Positions 7,595-15,277 of a DNA stretch of 36,031 bases are shown one piece after another. The stretch comes from Lachnospiraceae bacterium. Lineage in GTDB: Bacteria; Bacillota; Clostridia; Lachnospirales; Lachnospiraceae. The first letter of the stretch is position 1, and the number at the start of each line of letters is the position of its first letter. Both the position numbers and the translations under genes were made by a program. The stretch is taken from contig SVEA01000094.1 in the NCBI GenBank assembly GCA_015057615.1, forward strand, positions 1-36,031, in the 5' to 3' direction. The notes under the pieces were generated by a model. The model did not search any database. It was not told where the DNA came from and saw only the letters and a program-made list of their open reading frames with translations.

Positions 7595-8455
7595 ATGGAT
7601 AGCAAAGTGTATAAGATAACGGGATTTGCAGATGAAATTGATTCGGATTTTGAAAAACAGATCAAGGTTCTTCACGAATGTAACATTTCCTTTATGGAGC
7701 TGCGAAGTGCCTATGGAAAGAACATTAGTGAATACACCCTGGAGGAAGCAAGGCAGTTAAAGAAAATCCTGGATAGGGAGAGCATTCGAGTCTCGGCGAT
7801 CGGATCTCCGATCGGTAAGATTGGTATCACGGAGGACTTTGAAGCGCATTTTCAACTGTTCTGCCATGTGGTTGCTTTGGCAAAGTTGTTTCAGACGAAG
7901 TACATCCGGCTCTTTAGCTTTTACATCCCGAAAGGGGAGAAGGCAGAGAACTATAAGGAAATGGTTTTCGATCGGATGAATCGAATGATATCCTATGCTA
8001 GGAAGGAGAATGTGGTTCTTCTGCATGAAAATGAGAAGGGAATCTATGGGGATATAGCGGATCGGTGCAGGGAGCTGATGGAGCGGTTTTACGGGGACCA
8101 TTTTAAGCAGATCTTTGATTTTGCTAATTTTGTTCAATGCGGTCAGGAGGTTTTCGTGGCTTTTGAAATCCTAAAACCATACATAGCCTACATTCATATA
8201 AAGGATGCTTCTATGGATACCCATCAGGTGGTTCCTGCCGGAATGGGAGATGGGCATCTGGCGGAAATCCTTGGTCAGTTAAAGGCAGAAAATTATGACG
8301 GCTTCTACAGTATGGAGCCGCACCTGGCAGAATTTGCAGGACTTCGGTCATTGGAGCGGGAAGGGGAAAAATCCATCCTTGGAGATAAGTTAACTGACGG
8401 AGAGCTAGGATTTGTCACAGCCTACCAGGCGTTCTTAAAGATTATAGAACGCTAA
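7595..8455 (+). CDS. Xylose-isomerase-like TIM-barrel protein
   Basis: This 286-residue protein belongs to the AP-endonuclease-2 / sugar phosphate isomerase-epimerase TIM-barrel family. Signature pieces are ITGFADEIDSDFEKQIKVL at the start, FMELRSAYGKNI, VLLHENEKGIYGD (metal-binding Glu), IFDFANFVQCG, IAYIHIKDAS (metal-binding His and Asp) and GFYSMEPHL (terminal Glu). These residues make a divalent-metal site, so it is likely an active isomerase or epimerase. The substrate is not known. It is 204 bases after the ATP-grasp gene, on the same strand. The start ATG at 7595 is 16 bases after GAGGAGG, which is long, but an in-frame TAA just before it rules out a longer protein. Confidence 0.85.
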   Translation: MDSKVYKITGFADEIDSDFEKQIKVLHECNISFMELRSAYGKNISEYTLEEARQLKKILDRESIRVSAIGSPIGKIGITEDFEAHFQLFCHVVALAKLFQTKYIRLFSFYIPKGEKAENYKEMVFDRMNRMISYARKENVVLLHENEKGIYGDIADRCRELMERFYGDHFKQIFDFANFVQCGQEVFVAFEILKPYIAYIHIKDASMDTHQVVPAGMGDGHLAEILGQLKAENYDGFYSMEPHLAEFAGLRSLEREGEKSILGDKLTDGELGFVTAYQAFLKIIER

Positions 8456-8501
8456 GCGATGCATTCGATGGCAGGCTGCTGCTTCGGGAGAAAGTTCGCT
8501 T

Positions 8502-9128
8502 TTACGCTATGTTCTTGTAATAGAAAATAGCAATCTGTGTACGGTCCCGCAGGCTTAATTTTTCAAGGATCGTACTGATATTATTGCGGATGGTGCCTTC
8601 ACTTAGAAATAATGTTTCCGATATTTCTTTGTTGGAGAGGCCGTCCGCTATTTTTGTGATGATTTCAAACTCCCGTTCATTAATGCCATAATGCGCAAGC
8701 GTTTTCAGCCTGCCTGCTTTCCCCATAAGATTGGGAAGCTTCGTTATGATCTCATTTCCAAAGACATTCTGCCCCATGGACACGGCTTTGATGGAGGGGA
8801 GGATGCTCTCATAGTTCTGCTTTAGCAGGTAGCCCTTGGCACCAAGATGCAGAGCCTTGATTATGTAATCATCATCGAGGAATGTGGTAAGGTATAGAAT
8901 CTTAGCATCGGGGTAATCCATTAGTATCCTTTCCCCTGCCTCCAACCCGCTCATGGGATCCATGCGGATATCCATTAATAAAATGTCCGGGTGAAGCCTG
9001 CGGTAAAGGGTAACCGCCTCCTTACCGTCATTGCAGGTGCCGATAATTTCGATTTCTTTATCTGCGGAAAGTATGATCTTTAAGGAAGAGCATACTAATT
9101 TATCATCATCAACCAATAAAACCTTCAT
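8502..9128 (-). CDS. NarL/FixJ-family response regulator
   Basis: This 208-residue two-component response regulator has an N-terminal receiver domain with the acidic pocket VDDDK (6-10), the phosphoacceptor Asp53 in ILLMDIRMD, and the switch Lys in YLLKQ. The C-terminal LuxR-type helix-turn-helix reads EIITKIADGLSNKEISETLF then SEGTIRNNIS. It follows its cognate histidine kinase gene with a gap of 77 bases. Regulators of this group often control a nearby ABC exporter. The ABC-2 exporter at 11.7 kb is the obvious candidate, but it is on the other strand and is not proven as a target. Confidence 0.95.
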   Translation of the reverse strand: MKVLLVDDDKLVCSSLKIILSADKEIEIIGTCNDGKEAVTLYRRLHPDILLMDIRMDPMSGLEAGERILMDYPDAKILYLTTFLDDDYIIKALHLGAKGYLLKQNYESILPSIKAVSMGQNVFGNEIITKLPNLMGKAGRLKTLAHYGINEREFEIITKIADGLSNKEISETLFLSEGTIRNNISTILEKLSLRDRTQIAIFYYKNIA

Positions 9129-9205
9129 AGGAATACCATACCTTTCTGATTTATTCGATTTCTTCCTTCTTATATACCTACATGAGGATCGGCTTTTTGC
9201 TGCAT

Positions 9206-10318
9206 TTACGATGGATCGTCAGCATTCTTGGGGATCGTGATAAAAAGCTTAAATCCTTTCTCAAAGGAGAGGTTCATATTGCCGTGAAAGCATTTTACCC
9301 GTTCGGAGATGTTACGAAGTCCCATGCCATCACCAAATTCCTGCTGCTCTAAGGAGGCTTCCAGAGCTTTCTTCTGCCGTTCGCTAAGGGTTCCATCATC
9401 CTGAATGATAAGCTGATAGATTGCCGGATGCTCCCGCAGTAAGATCGTAACCTTTGTTGCATTGGAATGCTTTATGACATTTACCAGGGATTCTTTTACG
9501 ATAGCGATCAGGCTGTGCTTCACCGGAAGCTGGGGAGGGTTCTTAATATCATATTCAAAGCTGATATGACATGCGGTAAACTCCTTTACCAGACGGTTCA
9601 ACTGGGAGTACAGATCAATGGATTCGTCATACATGCAGTGGATACTGTTGCGGATTTGATCCATTCCGTCCGAGAGCGATTCCTTAAGCGAGGTCAGCCC
9701 TTCCCGGATCGGCTCCTCCTTTGCTGTGATGAGCATAGCACCAATCTGCAGCAGGGAGCGGGACAGCAGATGACCGATATTATCATGAATTTCCTTAGAG
9801 ATACGGTTCCGCTCATTCAGGGTTGCAAGATGGATCTGTGCATCCTGGTTTGCAAGAAGATCTTTGTTCTTTGCTTGTAATTCTAAGGAGATCTGCGTAG
9901 AGGTATCCCGAAGGTCATTAAAATCTTTTTGCAGCTTATTCAGCTTATCCGTCTTAAACTTCAGTACATAGGCAGCGAGGAGTAATCCAATCACAGTGAA
10001 AATGGAATTTGCAGTATAATATTCAACATGAAATAGAAATAAAGCAGGTAAGATAATCACTGCCAACCACCTTTTTGTTAAAATAAGATCATACAGAAGC
10101 AAGGGGAGAAAGACTATATATTCCGGCAGAAAGAGACAGGTGATGGCAAATAGCAGGCTGCCAACAAGATGAATTCTGCCATCCTCATAATAGATAAAAA
10201 AACTGCTCAAGGCAAGGGATAAGAGAATTGGAATAATGGCGAAACGGCTGTTGGTATGGAAGAGGTAGAAAGCGGTACTGCATAAAAATAATAATATCTT
10301 ATCCATGATTTCGTACAT
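9206..10318 (-). CDS. Sensor histidine kinase (HisKA_3 type)
   Basis: This is a membrane sensor kinase of 370 residues. About 120 N-terminal residues hold four to five short hydrophobic segments with little extracellular loop, as in DesK-like sensors. A coiled coil (about 121-165) follows. The phosphoacceptor His178 lies in LNERNRISKEIHDNIGH, then come the N-box VKESLVNVIKHSNAT and the G-box GDGMGLRNISERV. I start it at the ATG at 10318, which has GGGGGAG nine bases upstream. Extending to an earlier ATG would cross its own apparent promoter. It lies upstream of the response regulator in the same operon. Small membrane-embedded sensors like this often sense membrane state or lipid-directed antibiotics. 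Confidence 0.93.
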   Translation of the reverse strand: MYEIMDKILLFLCSTAFYLFHTNSRFAIIPILLSLALSSFFIYYEDGRIHLVGSLLFAITCLFLPEYIVFLPLLLYDLILTKRWLAVIILPALFLFHVEYYTANSIFTVIGLLLAAYVLKFKTDKLNKLQKDFNDLRDTSTQISLELQAKNKDLLANQDAQIHLATLNERNRISKEIHDNIGHLLSRSLLQIGAMLITAKEEPIREGLTSLKESLSDGMDQIRNSIHCMYDESIDLYSQLNRLVKEFTACHISFEYDIKNPPQLPVKHSLIAIVKESLVNVIKHSNATKVTILLREHPAIYQLIIQDDGTLSERQKKALEASLEQQEFGDGMGLRNISERVKCFHGNMNLSFEKGFKLFITIPKNADDPS

Positions 10319-10384
10319 TGTGGACTCCCCCTTTCGAATACAGACAGGCTTAATAATTTCTAAATAAGCGTGTTTCTTATTTTT

Positions 10385-10413
10385 AGTATTGCATGATGGA
10401 GGGATAAAGTCAA
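10385..10413 (-). promoter_or_regulatory. Promoter of the two-component operon
   Basis: On the minus strand, TTGACT (plus-strand AGTCAA, 10408-10413) and AATACT (plus-strand AGTATT, 10385-10390) are separated by 17 bases. The start would fall near 10378, about 60 bases before the kinase ATG. It is divergent from the isochorismatase promoter. Confidence 0.6.
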
Positions 10414-10440
10414 ACAGTTTTCCCCTTGCTTTTCTATCCC

Positions 10441-10469
10441 TTGTAAGACGTATCATAAGATGCTATAAT
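10441..10469 (+). promoter_or_regulatory. Promoter of the isochorismatase-fold gene
   Basis: TTGTAA (10441-10446), a 17-base spacer and a perfect TATAAT (10464-10469). Transcription would start near 10476, about 50 bases before the chosen ATG. The divergent kinase promoter is only 28 bases away, so the two could share regulation. Confidence 0.65.
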
Positions 10470-10524
10470 TTTGAAAAACAGATAGAGCATAGGCGTGTTA
10501 AATCAAGAAGAAATGGGGGATAGG

Positions 10525-11070
10525 ATGAGAATATTAGCAGCGGATACGATGGCTTTGGTAATTGATTTTCAAGAGAAGCTGATGCCCGCCATCAACCATG
10601 CAGAGGATGTGCTTTATAATTCGGAGATCTTGATCCGGGGATTAAAAACTTTGGGGATACCACTGCTTGTAACGCAGCAATATACCAAAGGGCTTGGCAT
10701 GACGGTGAATACGGTTAAGGAAGCAATGGGGGAACGATTTGTCTATTATGATAAGAGTACCTTCAGCTGTGCAGATGATGCGAAGATTATGGCAGCCATT
10801 GAAGGGATGGACCGGAAAAATATCGTTGTCTGCGGAGCGGAAGCGCATATCTGTGTTCTGCAGACGGTGATCGACTTGATAGAGATTGGTTATAATGTCA
10901 TCTTAGTGGAGGACTGTGTTGGCTCCCGTAAGGAGAAGGACTGCGAAGCTGCCATTTCGCGTGCCGTGAGGGAGGGTGCGATACCAACGACCTATGAGGC
11001 GATCCTGTTTGAGCTTACCAGAATTTCTAAAACGAGTGTATTTAAAGAGATATCAAGCTTAATCAAATGA
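10525..11070 (+). CDS. Isochorismatase-family cysteine hydrolase
   Basis: This hydrolase of about 181 residues has the isochorismatase-like fold. The triad is visible: Asp in LVIDFQEKLMP, Lys in YDKSTFSC, and the nucleophile Cys in GAEAHICVLQTVIDL. LVTQQYTKGLG after the second strand is also typical. Members hydrolyse varied amides or vinyl ethers (nicotinamide, ureidoacrylate, isochorismate), so the substrate cannot be named. The ATG at 10525 is preferred, since GGGGGATAGG precedes it and family members start about there. An in-frame GTG at 10495 and ATG at 10513 have poorer sites. It is followed by a strong terminator and seems monocistronic. Confidence 0.88.
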   Translation: MRILAADTMALVIDFQEKLMPAINHAEDVLYNSEILIRGLKTLGIPLLVTQQYTKGLGMTVNTVKEAMGERFVYYDKSTFSCADDAKIMAAIEGMDRKNIVVCGAEAHICVLQTVIDLIEIGYNVILVEDCVGSRKEKDCEAAISRAVREGAIPTTYEAILFELTRISKTSVFKEISSLIK

Positions 11071-11148
11071 TGATGCTATTACGAAACTGAAATTGCTGCT
11101 GCGTGATAGAATTGTTTAAAAATTGCTACTTGCCAATAGATTTACTAT

Positions 11149-11213
11149 AAGGGGATACAGAGATTGTTTCTTCGATATTATTCGAAGAGAAGTGATCTCC
11201 AAGCCCCTTTTTT
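11149..11213 (+). terminator. Long terminator after the isochorismatase gene
   Basis: Arms AAGGGG (11149-11154) and CCCCTT (11204-11209) are followed by a T6 run. Inside, AGAGAT faces GATCTC, and TCTTCGA/TCGAAGA closes a perfect inner hairpin (about 11169-11188). This makes one long branched or extended hairpin, about 80 bases past the gene. Confidence 0.7.
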
Positions 11214-11215
11214 GT

Positions 11216-11508
11216 CGTATCGGAAATTGTGTCCGATACGATTAAAAACCTTCATGCGAACAGAGTTCGCATTGGGATGACGCACTCAGCACGTAACGAA
11301 TACTTGAAACATGTATTCGTAAGGTATTTATCTGCCTTCGGCAGAACGCGCTCGGCGCGAGAGTTTGCCAAGGCAAACTCTTTGCTACCTATTCGCGTAC
11401 GTGAAAGCCTTGATCTGCTTATGGCACCCATATCTTTAGATCTGATTACAGCAGTGCGAATGCGATAGCGGCAGATTACATAATGACAAATGTCATTTCA
11501 CGTCATGA
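11216..11508 (+). repeat. Hairpin-string repeat B, copy 1
   Basis: A run of small perfect hairpins: CGTATCGG/CCGATACG (11216-11240); TGCGAA/TTCGCA (11255-11271); the linker TTGGGATGACGCACTC; ACGAATAC/GTATTCGT (11296-11320); TCTGCC/GGCAGA (11331-11345); CGCGC/GCGCG (11347-11359); AGAGTTTGCC/GGCAAACTCT (11360-11381); ATGACA/TGTCAT (11481-11494); and the palindrome CGTCATGACG (11499-11508). The order TGCGAAC hairpin, constant linker, variable hairpin, CGCGCTCGGCGC, AGAGT stem is repeated on the opposite strand at 19.87-19.97 kb. The open frame crossing it is not a gene. Confidence 0.75.
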
Positions 11509-11540
11509 CGGATTTCACTTGGATAAGAATAACTGTTACG

Positions 11541-11659
11541 GTATAGTCTAAATACCAACAACTTCAAACAGTTGCACATTAAAATAGTGTTTCATATTAC
11601 TAGTGTTTTTTTCTTGATATGTGCAAAATGATGAAGACGATTTGTTAAGAAGGCTTTTG
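11541..11659 (+). mobile_element. Element C, truncated third copy (right half)
   Basis: This stretch matches the right half of the elements at 21.3 and 35.7 kb. Shared pieces are CCAACAACTTCAAACAGTTG (11555-11574), the GTTTC.TATTACT stretch, GTGCAAA.TGATGAAG and the end GATTTGTTAAGAAGGCTTTT. The left half is missing or replaced by hairpin-string repeat B. It ends 38 bases before the ABC-2 ATPase start. Confidence 0.6.
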
Positions 11660-11697
11660 ACACGCATATCAAATAAAAAAAATAAAGGGAGGTTTGT

Positions 11698-12630
11698 ATG
11701 ATAGTTAAAGTAGAAGGTCTGGTAAAACGATATGATAAACTGGTGGCGCTTGATTATTTGGATTTGGAGGTTCGGGAGGGGGAAATCTTTGGACTTTTGG
11801 GTCCAAACGGTTCCGGTAAAACCACAGCAATTAACTGCATCCTTTCCTTACTAAAATATGATAAGGGCAGCATTACGATCTTTGGAAAGCCAATGACCCC
11901 GGATGCATATGACATTAAGAAGGATATCGGCATTATTATGCAGAATGTAGCAGTCTTTGATGAGCTTACGGTGTATGAAAACATATCCTATTTCTGTAGC
12001 CTTTATATAAAGGGTAAAGAAGAGGTTAAGCGGCTGACTAAAGAAGCGATTGATTTTGTGTCACTGGAGGACTATAAGAAATTTTATCCAAAGAAGCTCA
12101 GTGGAGGTTTGCTGCGAAGATTAAATATTGCCTGCGGTATTGTACATAAGCCAAAGCTGATTATACTGGATGAACCGACCGTTGCGGTAGATCCTCAGAG
12201 CAGGAATAAGATTCTGGAGGGAATTAAGAAATTAAATCATGAGGGTGCAACAATCATCTATACCTCGCATTATATGGAGGAGGTAGAGCAGCTTTGTACG
12301 GATATTGCAATCATTGATAAGGGCAGAGTGATTGCGAAAGGAACCAAGGAAGAGTTAAAAGCGATGATTTCTACGGGAGAAAAAATCACCATAGAAGCCT
12401 ATCAGGTAGAAGAGGCGCGGATCAATGAAATGAAAGCGATACCGAATATTTTATCCGTAGAATATGACAATAATCTGCTAAGAGTGAAGTCGGGACGCGG
12501 GAAAAATAATCTTGTTACGATTCTGCACTACCTGTCGGATCACAATATTAATTTTGGCAAGGTAATTACGGAGCAGCCAACCTTAAATGATGTGTTTCTG
12601 GAAATTACCGGGAAAGAATTAAGAGACTAG
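11698..12630 (+). CDS. ABC-2 exporter ATPase
   Basis: This 310-residue ATPase of an ABC-2 type exporter (CcmA/NatA/DrrA group) has Walker A GPNGSGKTT (35-43), the signature LSGGLLRRLNIACGI, Walker B LIILDEPTVAVDPQ and switch His in YTSHYMEE. A C-terminal extension of about 90 residues ends in PTLNDVFLEITGKELRD, as in drug and lipid exporters. It has a good GGGAGG site and heads a three-gene operon with two different permeases. The signature carries LL where many members have QQ, a common variation. The cargo is unknown. Confidence 0.93.
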   Translation: MIVKVEGLVKRYDKLVALDYLDLEVREGEIFGLLGPNGSGKTTAINCILSLLKYDKGSITIFGKPMTPDAYDIKKDIGIIMQNVAVFDELTVYENISYFCSLYIKGKEEVKRLTKEAIDFVSLEDYKKFYPKKLSGGLLRRLNIACGIVHKPKLIILDEPTVAVDPQSRNKILEGIKKLNHEGATIIYTSHYMEEVEQLCTDIAIIDKGRVIAKGTKEELKAMISTGEKITIEAYQVEEARINEMKAIPNILSVEYDNNLLRVKSGRGKNNLVTILHYLSDHNINFGKVITEQPTLNDVFLEITGKELRD

Positions 12631-12681
12631 AAAAGAGGGGAGAGAAGCGCAAAAGGCAGCGCAGAAAAGAGGTTGAAAATT

Positions 12682-13815
12682 ATGGGCTTTCGTTTATATA
12701 TAACCAGGTTAAAATGTATCACGCGCAATAAGGAAAATATGTTTTGGTGCTATATGTTCCCTATTTTACTTGCTTCCTGTTTCTTCTTTGCATTTGGTAA
12801 CATTATGGATTCCAGTTCCTTTGAGACGATTAACGTCGGTTATGTCTCCAATGGTACAGGGGAAGATCCTCTGCTAAGTGCAATGGAGGAGGCAAAAGTA
12901 ACTGAGACTACGCCTTTATTTGCCGTTACGGTATACGGCAGGGAGGAAGCAGCAAAGCAGTTAGAGGATAAAAATATTGCAGGATATATTGCAGGAGGAG
13001 AGAAACCGATCCTTCATATTAAAGAAAATGGAATCAATGCGACGATCATGAAATCCTTTTTAGACAGCTATCGCCAGATGATGACAACGATTCAAACGAT
13101 TCTTCAAAAGAATCCGGAAGCCATAAATCAAGGGCTTGTGGAAGATATTATGAATTCAAATACCTATATCTATGAGGAGAAAAATGAGAAAGAACCGGAT
13201 TGTCTACTGGTGTTTTTCTATGCACTATTTGCCTATACCTGTATCTACGCAGGAAATTGGGGAATGGATGAGGTAATTAATATTCAGGCGGATATGTCCC
13301 TGCGAGGGGCAAGAGTAAATGTGTCTCCCGTGCATAAGATGAAATTGCTTCTATACAATATGCTGGCAGCCTTTACGGCGCACATCGGCAGTATTCTTCT
13401 ATTGTTTATTTATATGAATTACATACTGCAGATAAATTTTGGTGACAACTTGATCGGGATATTTATAACCTGCATCGTGGGTTCCTTAGCAGGATTGGCG
13501 CAGGGTGCATTCTTCGGTGTGATGCTAAAACAGAAACCGACCGTGAAGTCTGCCATTTTGGTTGCCGTTACTATGGTCGAATCCTTTCTGGCGGGAATGA
13601 TGATTATAGATATCAAGTACATTATTGCGGACAAAGTACCCATTCTTGGATACCTGAACCCGGTAAATTTAATATCCGATGCTTTATACAGCTTATATTA
13701 TTACGATACCTATGACCGTTTTCTGCTGAATATCATTATTCTGTGTGCGATAACCGCCTTTTTCGGCAGCGTATCCTATCTGAGATTAAGGAGGAAAGCA
13801 TATGCAAGTATTTAG
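12682..13815 (+). CDS. ABC-2 exporter permease, first subunit
   Basis: This permease of 377 residues has one N-terminal TM helix (MFPILLASCFFFAFG). An extracytoplasmic domain of about 150 residues (INVGYVSNGTGEDP to NEKEPDC) follows, and then five C-terminal TM helices. This is the NatB/YhaP-like ABC-2 layout. I prefer the ATG at 12682, nine bases after AGAGG (12668-12672); a TTG at 12673 would abut that site. The leader before it contains GCGCAGAAAAGAGG, resembling the tandem repeat at 7.4-7.6 kb. It overlaps the second permease by 14 bases. Confidence 0.88.
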   Translation: MGFRLYITRLKCITRNKENMFWCYMFPILLASCFFFAFGNIMDSSSFETINVGYVSNGTGEDPLLSAMEEAKVTETTPLFAVTVYGREEAAKQLEDKNIAGYIAGGEKPILHIKENGINATIMKSFLDSYRQMMTTIQTILQKNPEAINQGLVEDIMNSNTYIYEEKNEKEPDCLLVFFYALFAYTCIYAGNWGMDEVINIQADMSLRGARVNVSPVHKMKLLLYNMLAAFTAHIGSILLLFIYMNYILQINFGDNLIGIFITCIVGSLAGLAQGAFFGVMLKQKPTVKSAILVAVTMVESFLAGMMIIDIKYIIADKVPILGYLNPVNLISDALYSLYYYDTYDRFLLNIIILCAITAFFGSVSYLRLRRKAYASI

Positions 13816-14974
13816 AACGTATTTCAAATTATTAAAGTCTCAGATGGTATCCATTATCATTTATGGGGTTACCTTTCTTATCATTACAATTATTATATCG
13901 ATTGCTATCCTGAGGGATAAGGGAGAAGATTTCAGCATAAAAGAAGTTCCTGTGTATGTCATTAATCAGGATGAGCCGAACGAGTTTATTAACGGATTTC
14001 TCGATTATCTGGATCAGTATGTTAATTATGTTGCTCTTGAAGACAGTGATGAAGCAAGAAAAGATGCTTTATTCTATCGAAAGGTTCTTTATATCTTAAC
14101 CATCCCGGAGGGATTTACAGAAAGCTTCCTTGCAGGGGAAAAGACAGAGCTTATAAAAGAGGCCGTTCCGGGTGATGCAAGTATCGTTTCCGTAGATAGT
14201 GCCATTAACAATTATTTGAATAAGGCAAAGATCTATCTAAACCATGCTCCGGATATAAAGCCGGAGGAATTACACGCTAATATAAAAGAGAACTTAAAAG
14301 AGAATACCGAGGTTGCTTTTGATATTACCTATGGGGATGAGGATTACAATTCGAATTTATTTAACCGGAACTATTATAACTATCTTGCCTATATTCTTTT
14401 GGTCTGCTTAATTAAGGGAGTCAGCTCCGTTATGGTATCCTTCCATAATCTTGACATTCAAAGGAGACAGAATGCATCACCCTTATCGTTAGAGAGCACG
14501 AATCTGCAATTGATCCTTGCCAATTTTGTATTTGTAATCGTCTATCTGGGCATATTTATTGTGGCGGGATATGTCTGCAATCCGTACCGGATGATCAACC
14601 GAAATCTGCTGCTATTTATACTAAATTCCATTGTATTTACCATAATGGCACTTAGCATCAGCTACCTGATCGGTATTACGGTGAAAAGTAAAAATGCAGT
14701 GTCCGCCTTGTCCACGGTGCTGTCTTTGAGCTTATCGTTTCTGTGCGGAGTATTTGTAGATCAGCAATATTTAGGAAAAGCAGTTATCAAGGCGGCAAGC
14801 TTTACACCGGTCTATTGGTATGTACGGGCGAATAATGCGATCGATGCTATCGTTAAATTCAGTCCAAAGAATTTAACCGAGATCATTATATGTATGGGAA
14901 TTGAAATTGGATTTGCAATTGCTCTTTTTGCCATAGCTTTGGTTGTTAGCAAACGTAAAAGGCAGCAGGCGTAA
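13802..14974 (+). CDS. ABC-2 exporter permease, second subunit
   Basis: This 390-residue permease has the same plan as its neighbour: one N-terminal TM helix (YGVTFLIITIIISIAIL), an extracytoplasmic domain from about 45 to 200 (KEVPVYVINQDEPN onward), then about five TM helices ending in a basic tail KRKRQQA. AAGGAGG precedes its ATG inside the end of the first permease gene. The two permeases probably form a heterodimer with the ATPase at 11.7 kb. The TM helices contain LSLSLSFLCGVFVDQQYLG, typical of ABC-2 membrane proteins. Confidence 0.88.
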   Translation: MQVFRTYFKLLKSQMVSIIIYGVTFLIITIIISIAILRDKGEDFSIKEVPVYVINQDEPNEFINGFLDYLDQYVNYVALEDSDEARKDALFYRKVLYILTIPEGFTESFLAGEKTELIKEAVPGDASIVSVDSAINNYLNKAKIYLNHAPDIKPEELHANIKENLKENTEVAFDITYGDEDYNSNLFNRNYYNYLAYILLVCLIKGVSSVMVSFHNLDIQRRQNASPLSLESTNLQLILANFVFVIVYLGIFIVAGYVCNPYRMINRNLLLFILNSIVFTIMALSISYLIGITVKSKNAVSALSTVLSLSLSFLCGVFVDQQYLGKAVIKAASFTPVYWYVRANNAIDAIVKFSPKNLTEIIICMGIEIGFAIALFAIALVVSKRKRQQA

Positions 14975-15102
14975 ATGAAACTTCGCAGTTAATCAGAGTG
15001 TTGATGCTTGATAAAATCAGCATTCGGTTGCAGCACATGGATAAGTTTATGAAGGCTGATTTCATCAAGCATGGTTATGGTTGTAAACTGCGAAGTTTCA
15101 TT
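14974..15102 (+). repeat. 129 bp nested inverted repeat (element D)
   Basis: Outer arms AATGAAACTTCGCAGTTAA (14974-14992) and its near-perfect complement (15084-15102, one mismatch) enclose inner arms ATGCTTGATAAAATCAGC (15004-15021) and GCTGATTTCATCAAGCAT (15055-15072, 17 of 18 paired). The middle 33 bases form the loop. It begins at the stop codon of the exporter operon. There is no T-run, so it is not a standard terminator. Confidence 0.8.
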
Positions 15103-15116
15103 GAAGGATGGGAGTA

Positions 15117-15147
15117 TCAAAAGCCGATTTGTTAGGAAAGCTTTTGA
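15117..15147 (+). repeat. Short derivative of element C
   Basis: TCAAAAGC (15117-15124) and GCTTTTGA (15140-15147) flank CGATTTGTTAGGAAA. This looks like the two outer ends of element C (CAAAAGCCGATT and GATTTGTTAAGAAGGCTTTTG) joined with the interior lost. Confidence 0.55.
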
Positions 15148-15186
15148 CTCTTAAATCATATGAATTCCCAGTAGTTTCTTGAAAAT

Positions 15187-15200
15187 AGAACAAATGTTTG
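15187..15200 (+). promoter_or_regulatory. LexA (SOS) box 1, upstream of the radical SAM promoter
   Basis: AGAACAAATGTTTG fits the clostridial SOS box GAAC-N4-GTTT and the Bacillus form CGAAC-RNRY-GTTYG, except at the first base. It lies just upstream of the -35 element. Confidence 0.72.
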
Positions 15201-15210
15201 AAATTAATGA

Positions 15211-15239
15211 TTGACTTCCGATGCTGGTTTTGCTATACT
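15211..15239 (+). promoter_or_regulatory. Sigma-A promoter of the radical SAM gene
   Basis: TTGACT (15211-15216), exactly 17 bases, then TATACT (15234-15239): a near-consensus promoter, among the best in the window. Transcription would start at about 15246, the first base of the second SOS box. An in-frame ATG at 15221 lies inside this promoter and so cannot be the start codon. Confidence 0.85.
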
Positions 15240-15245
15240 ACTTAC

Positions 15246-15259
15246 AGAACAGATGTTTG
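15246..15259 (+). promoter_or_regulatory. LexA (SOS) box 2, at the transcription start
   Basis: AGAACAGATGTTTG, a second GAAC-N4-GTTT box, covers the predicted start of transcription. The two box starts are 59 bases apart and the boxes bracket the promoter, a layout that would allow tight repression. Confidence 0.75.
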
Positions 15260-15277
15260 CATATGGAGAGGGAAGCT

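Noticed and set aside
7757-8137. Minus-strand open frame inside the TIM-barrel gene (126 codons)
   Set aside because: The plus strand encodes a complete TIM-barrel with metal ligands; the antisense frame has no start signals.
9467-9880. Plus-strand open frame of 137 codons inside the histidine kinase gene
   Set aside because: Antisense to a complete histidine kinase with intact H, N and G boxes.
11149-11240. Possible T-box or riboswitch before the ABC exporter
   Set aside because: No T-box sequence or known riboswitch core is present. The hairpin with a T run fits a terminator of the preceding gene, and 450 more bases separate it from the exporter.
11229-11468. Open frame of 79 codons in the hairpin-string region
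   Set aside because: It crosses eight perfect hairpins, has no ribosome binding site, and its amino-acid sequence is what palindromes give by chance. It is repeat, not gene.
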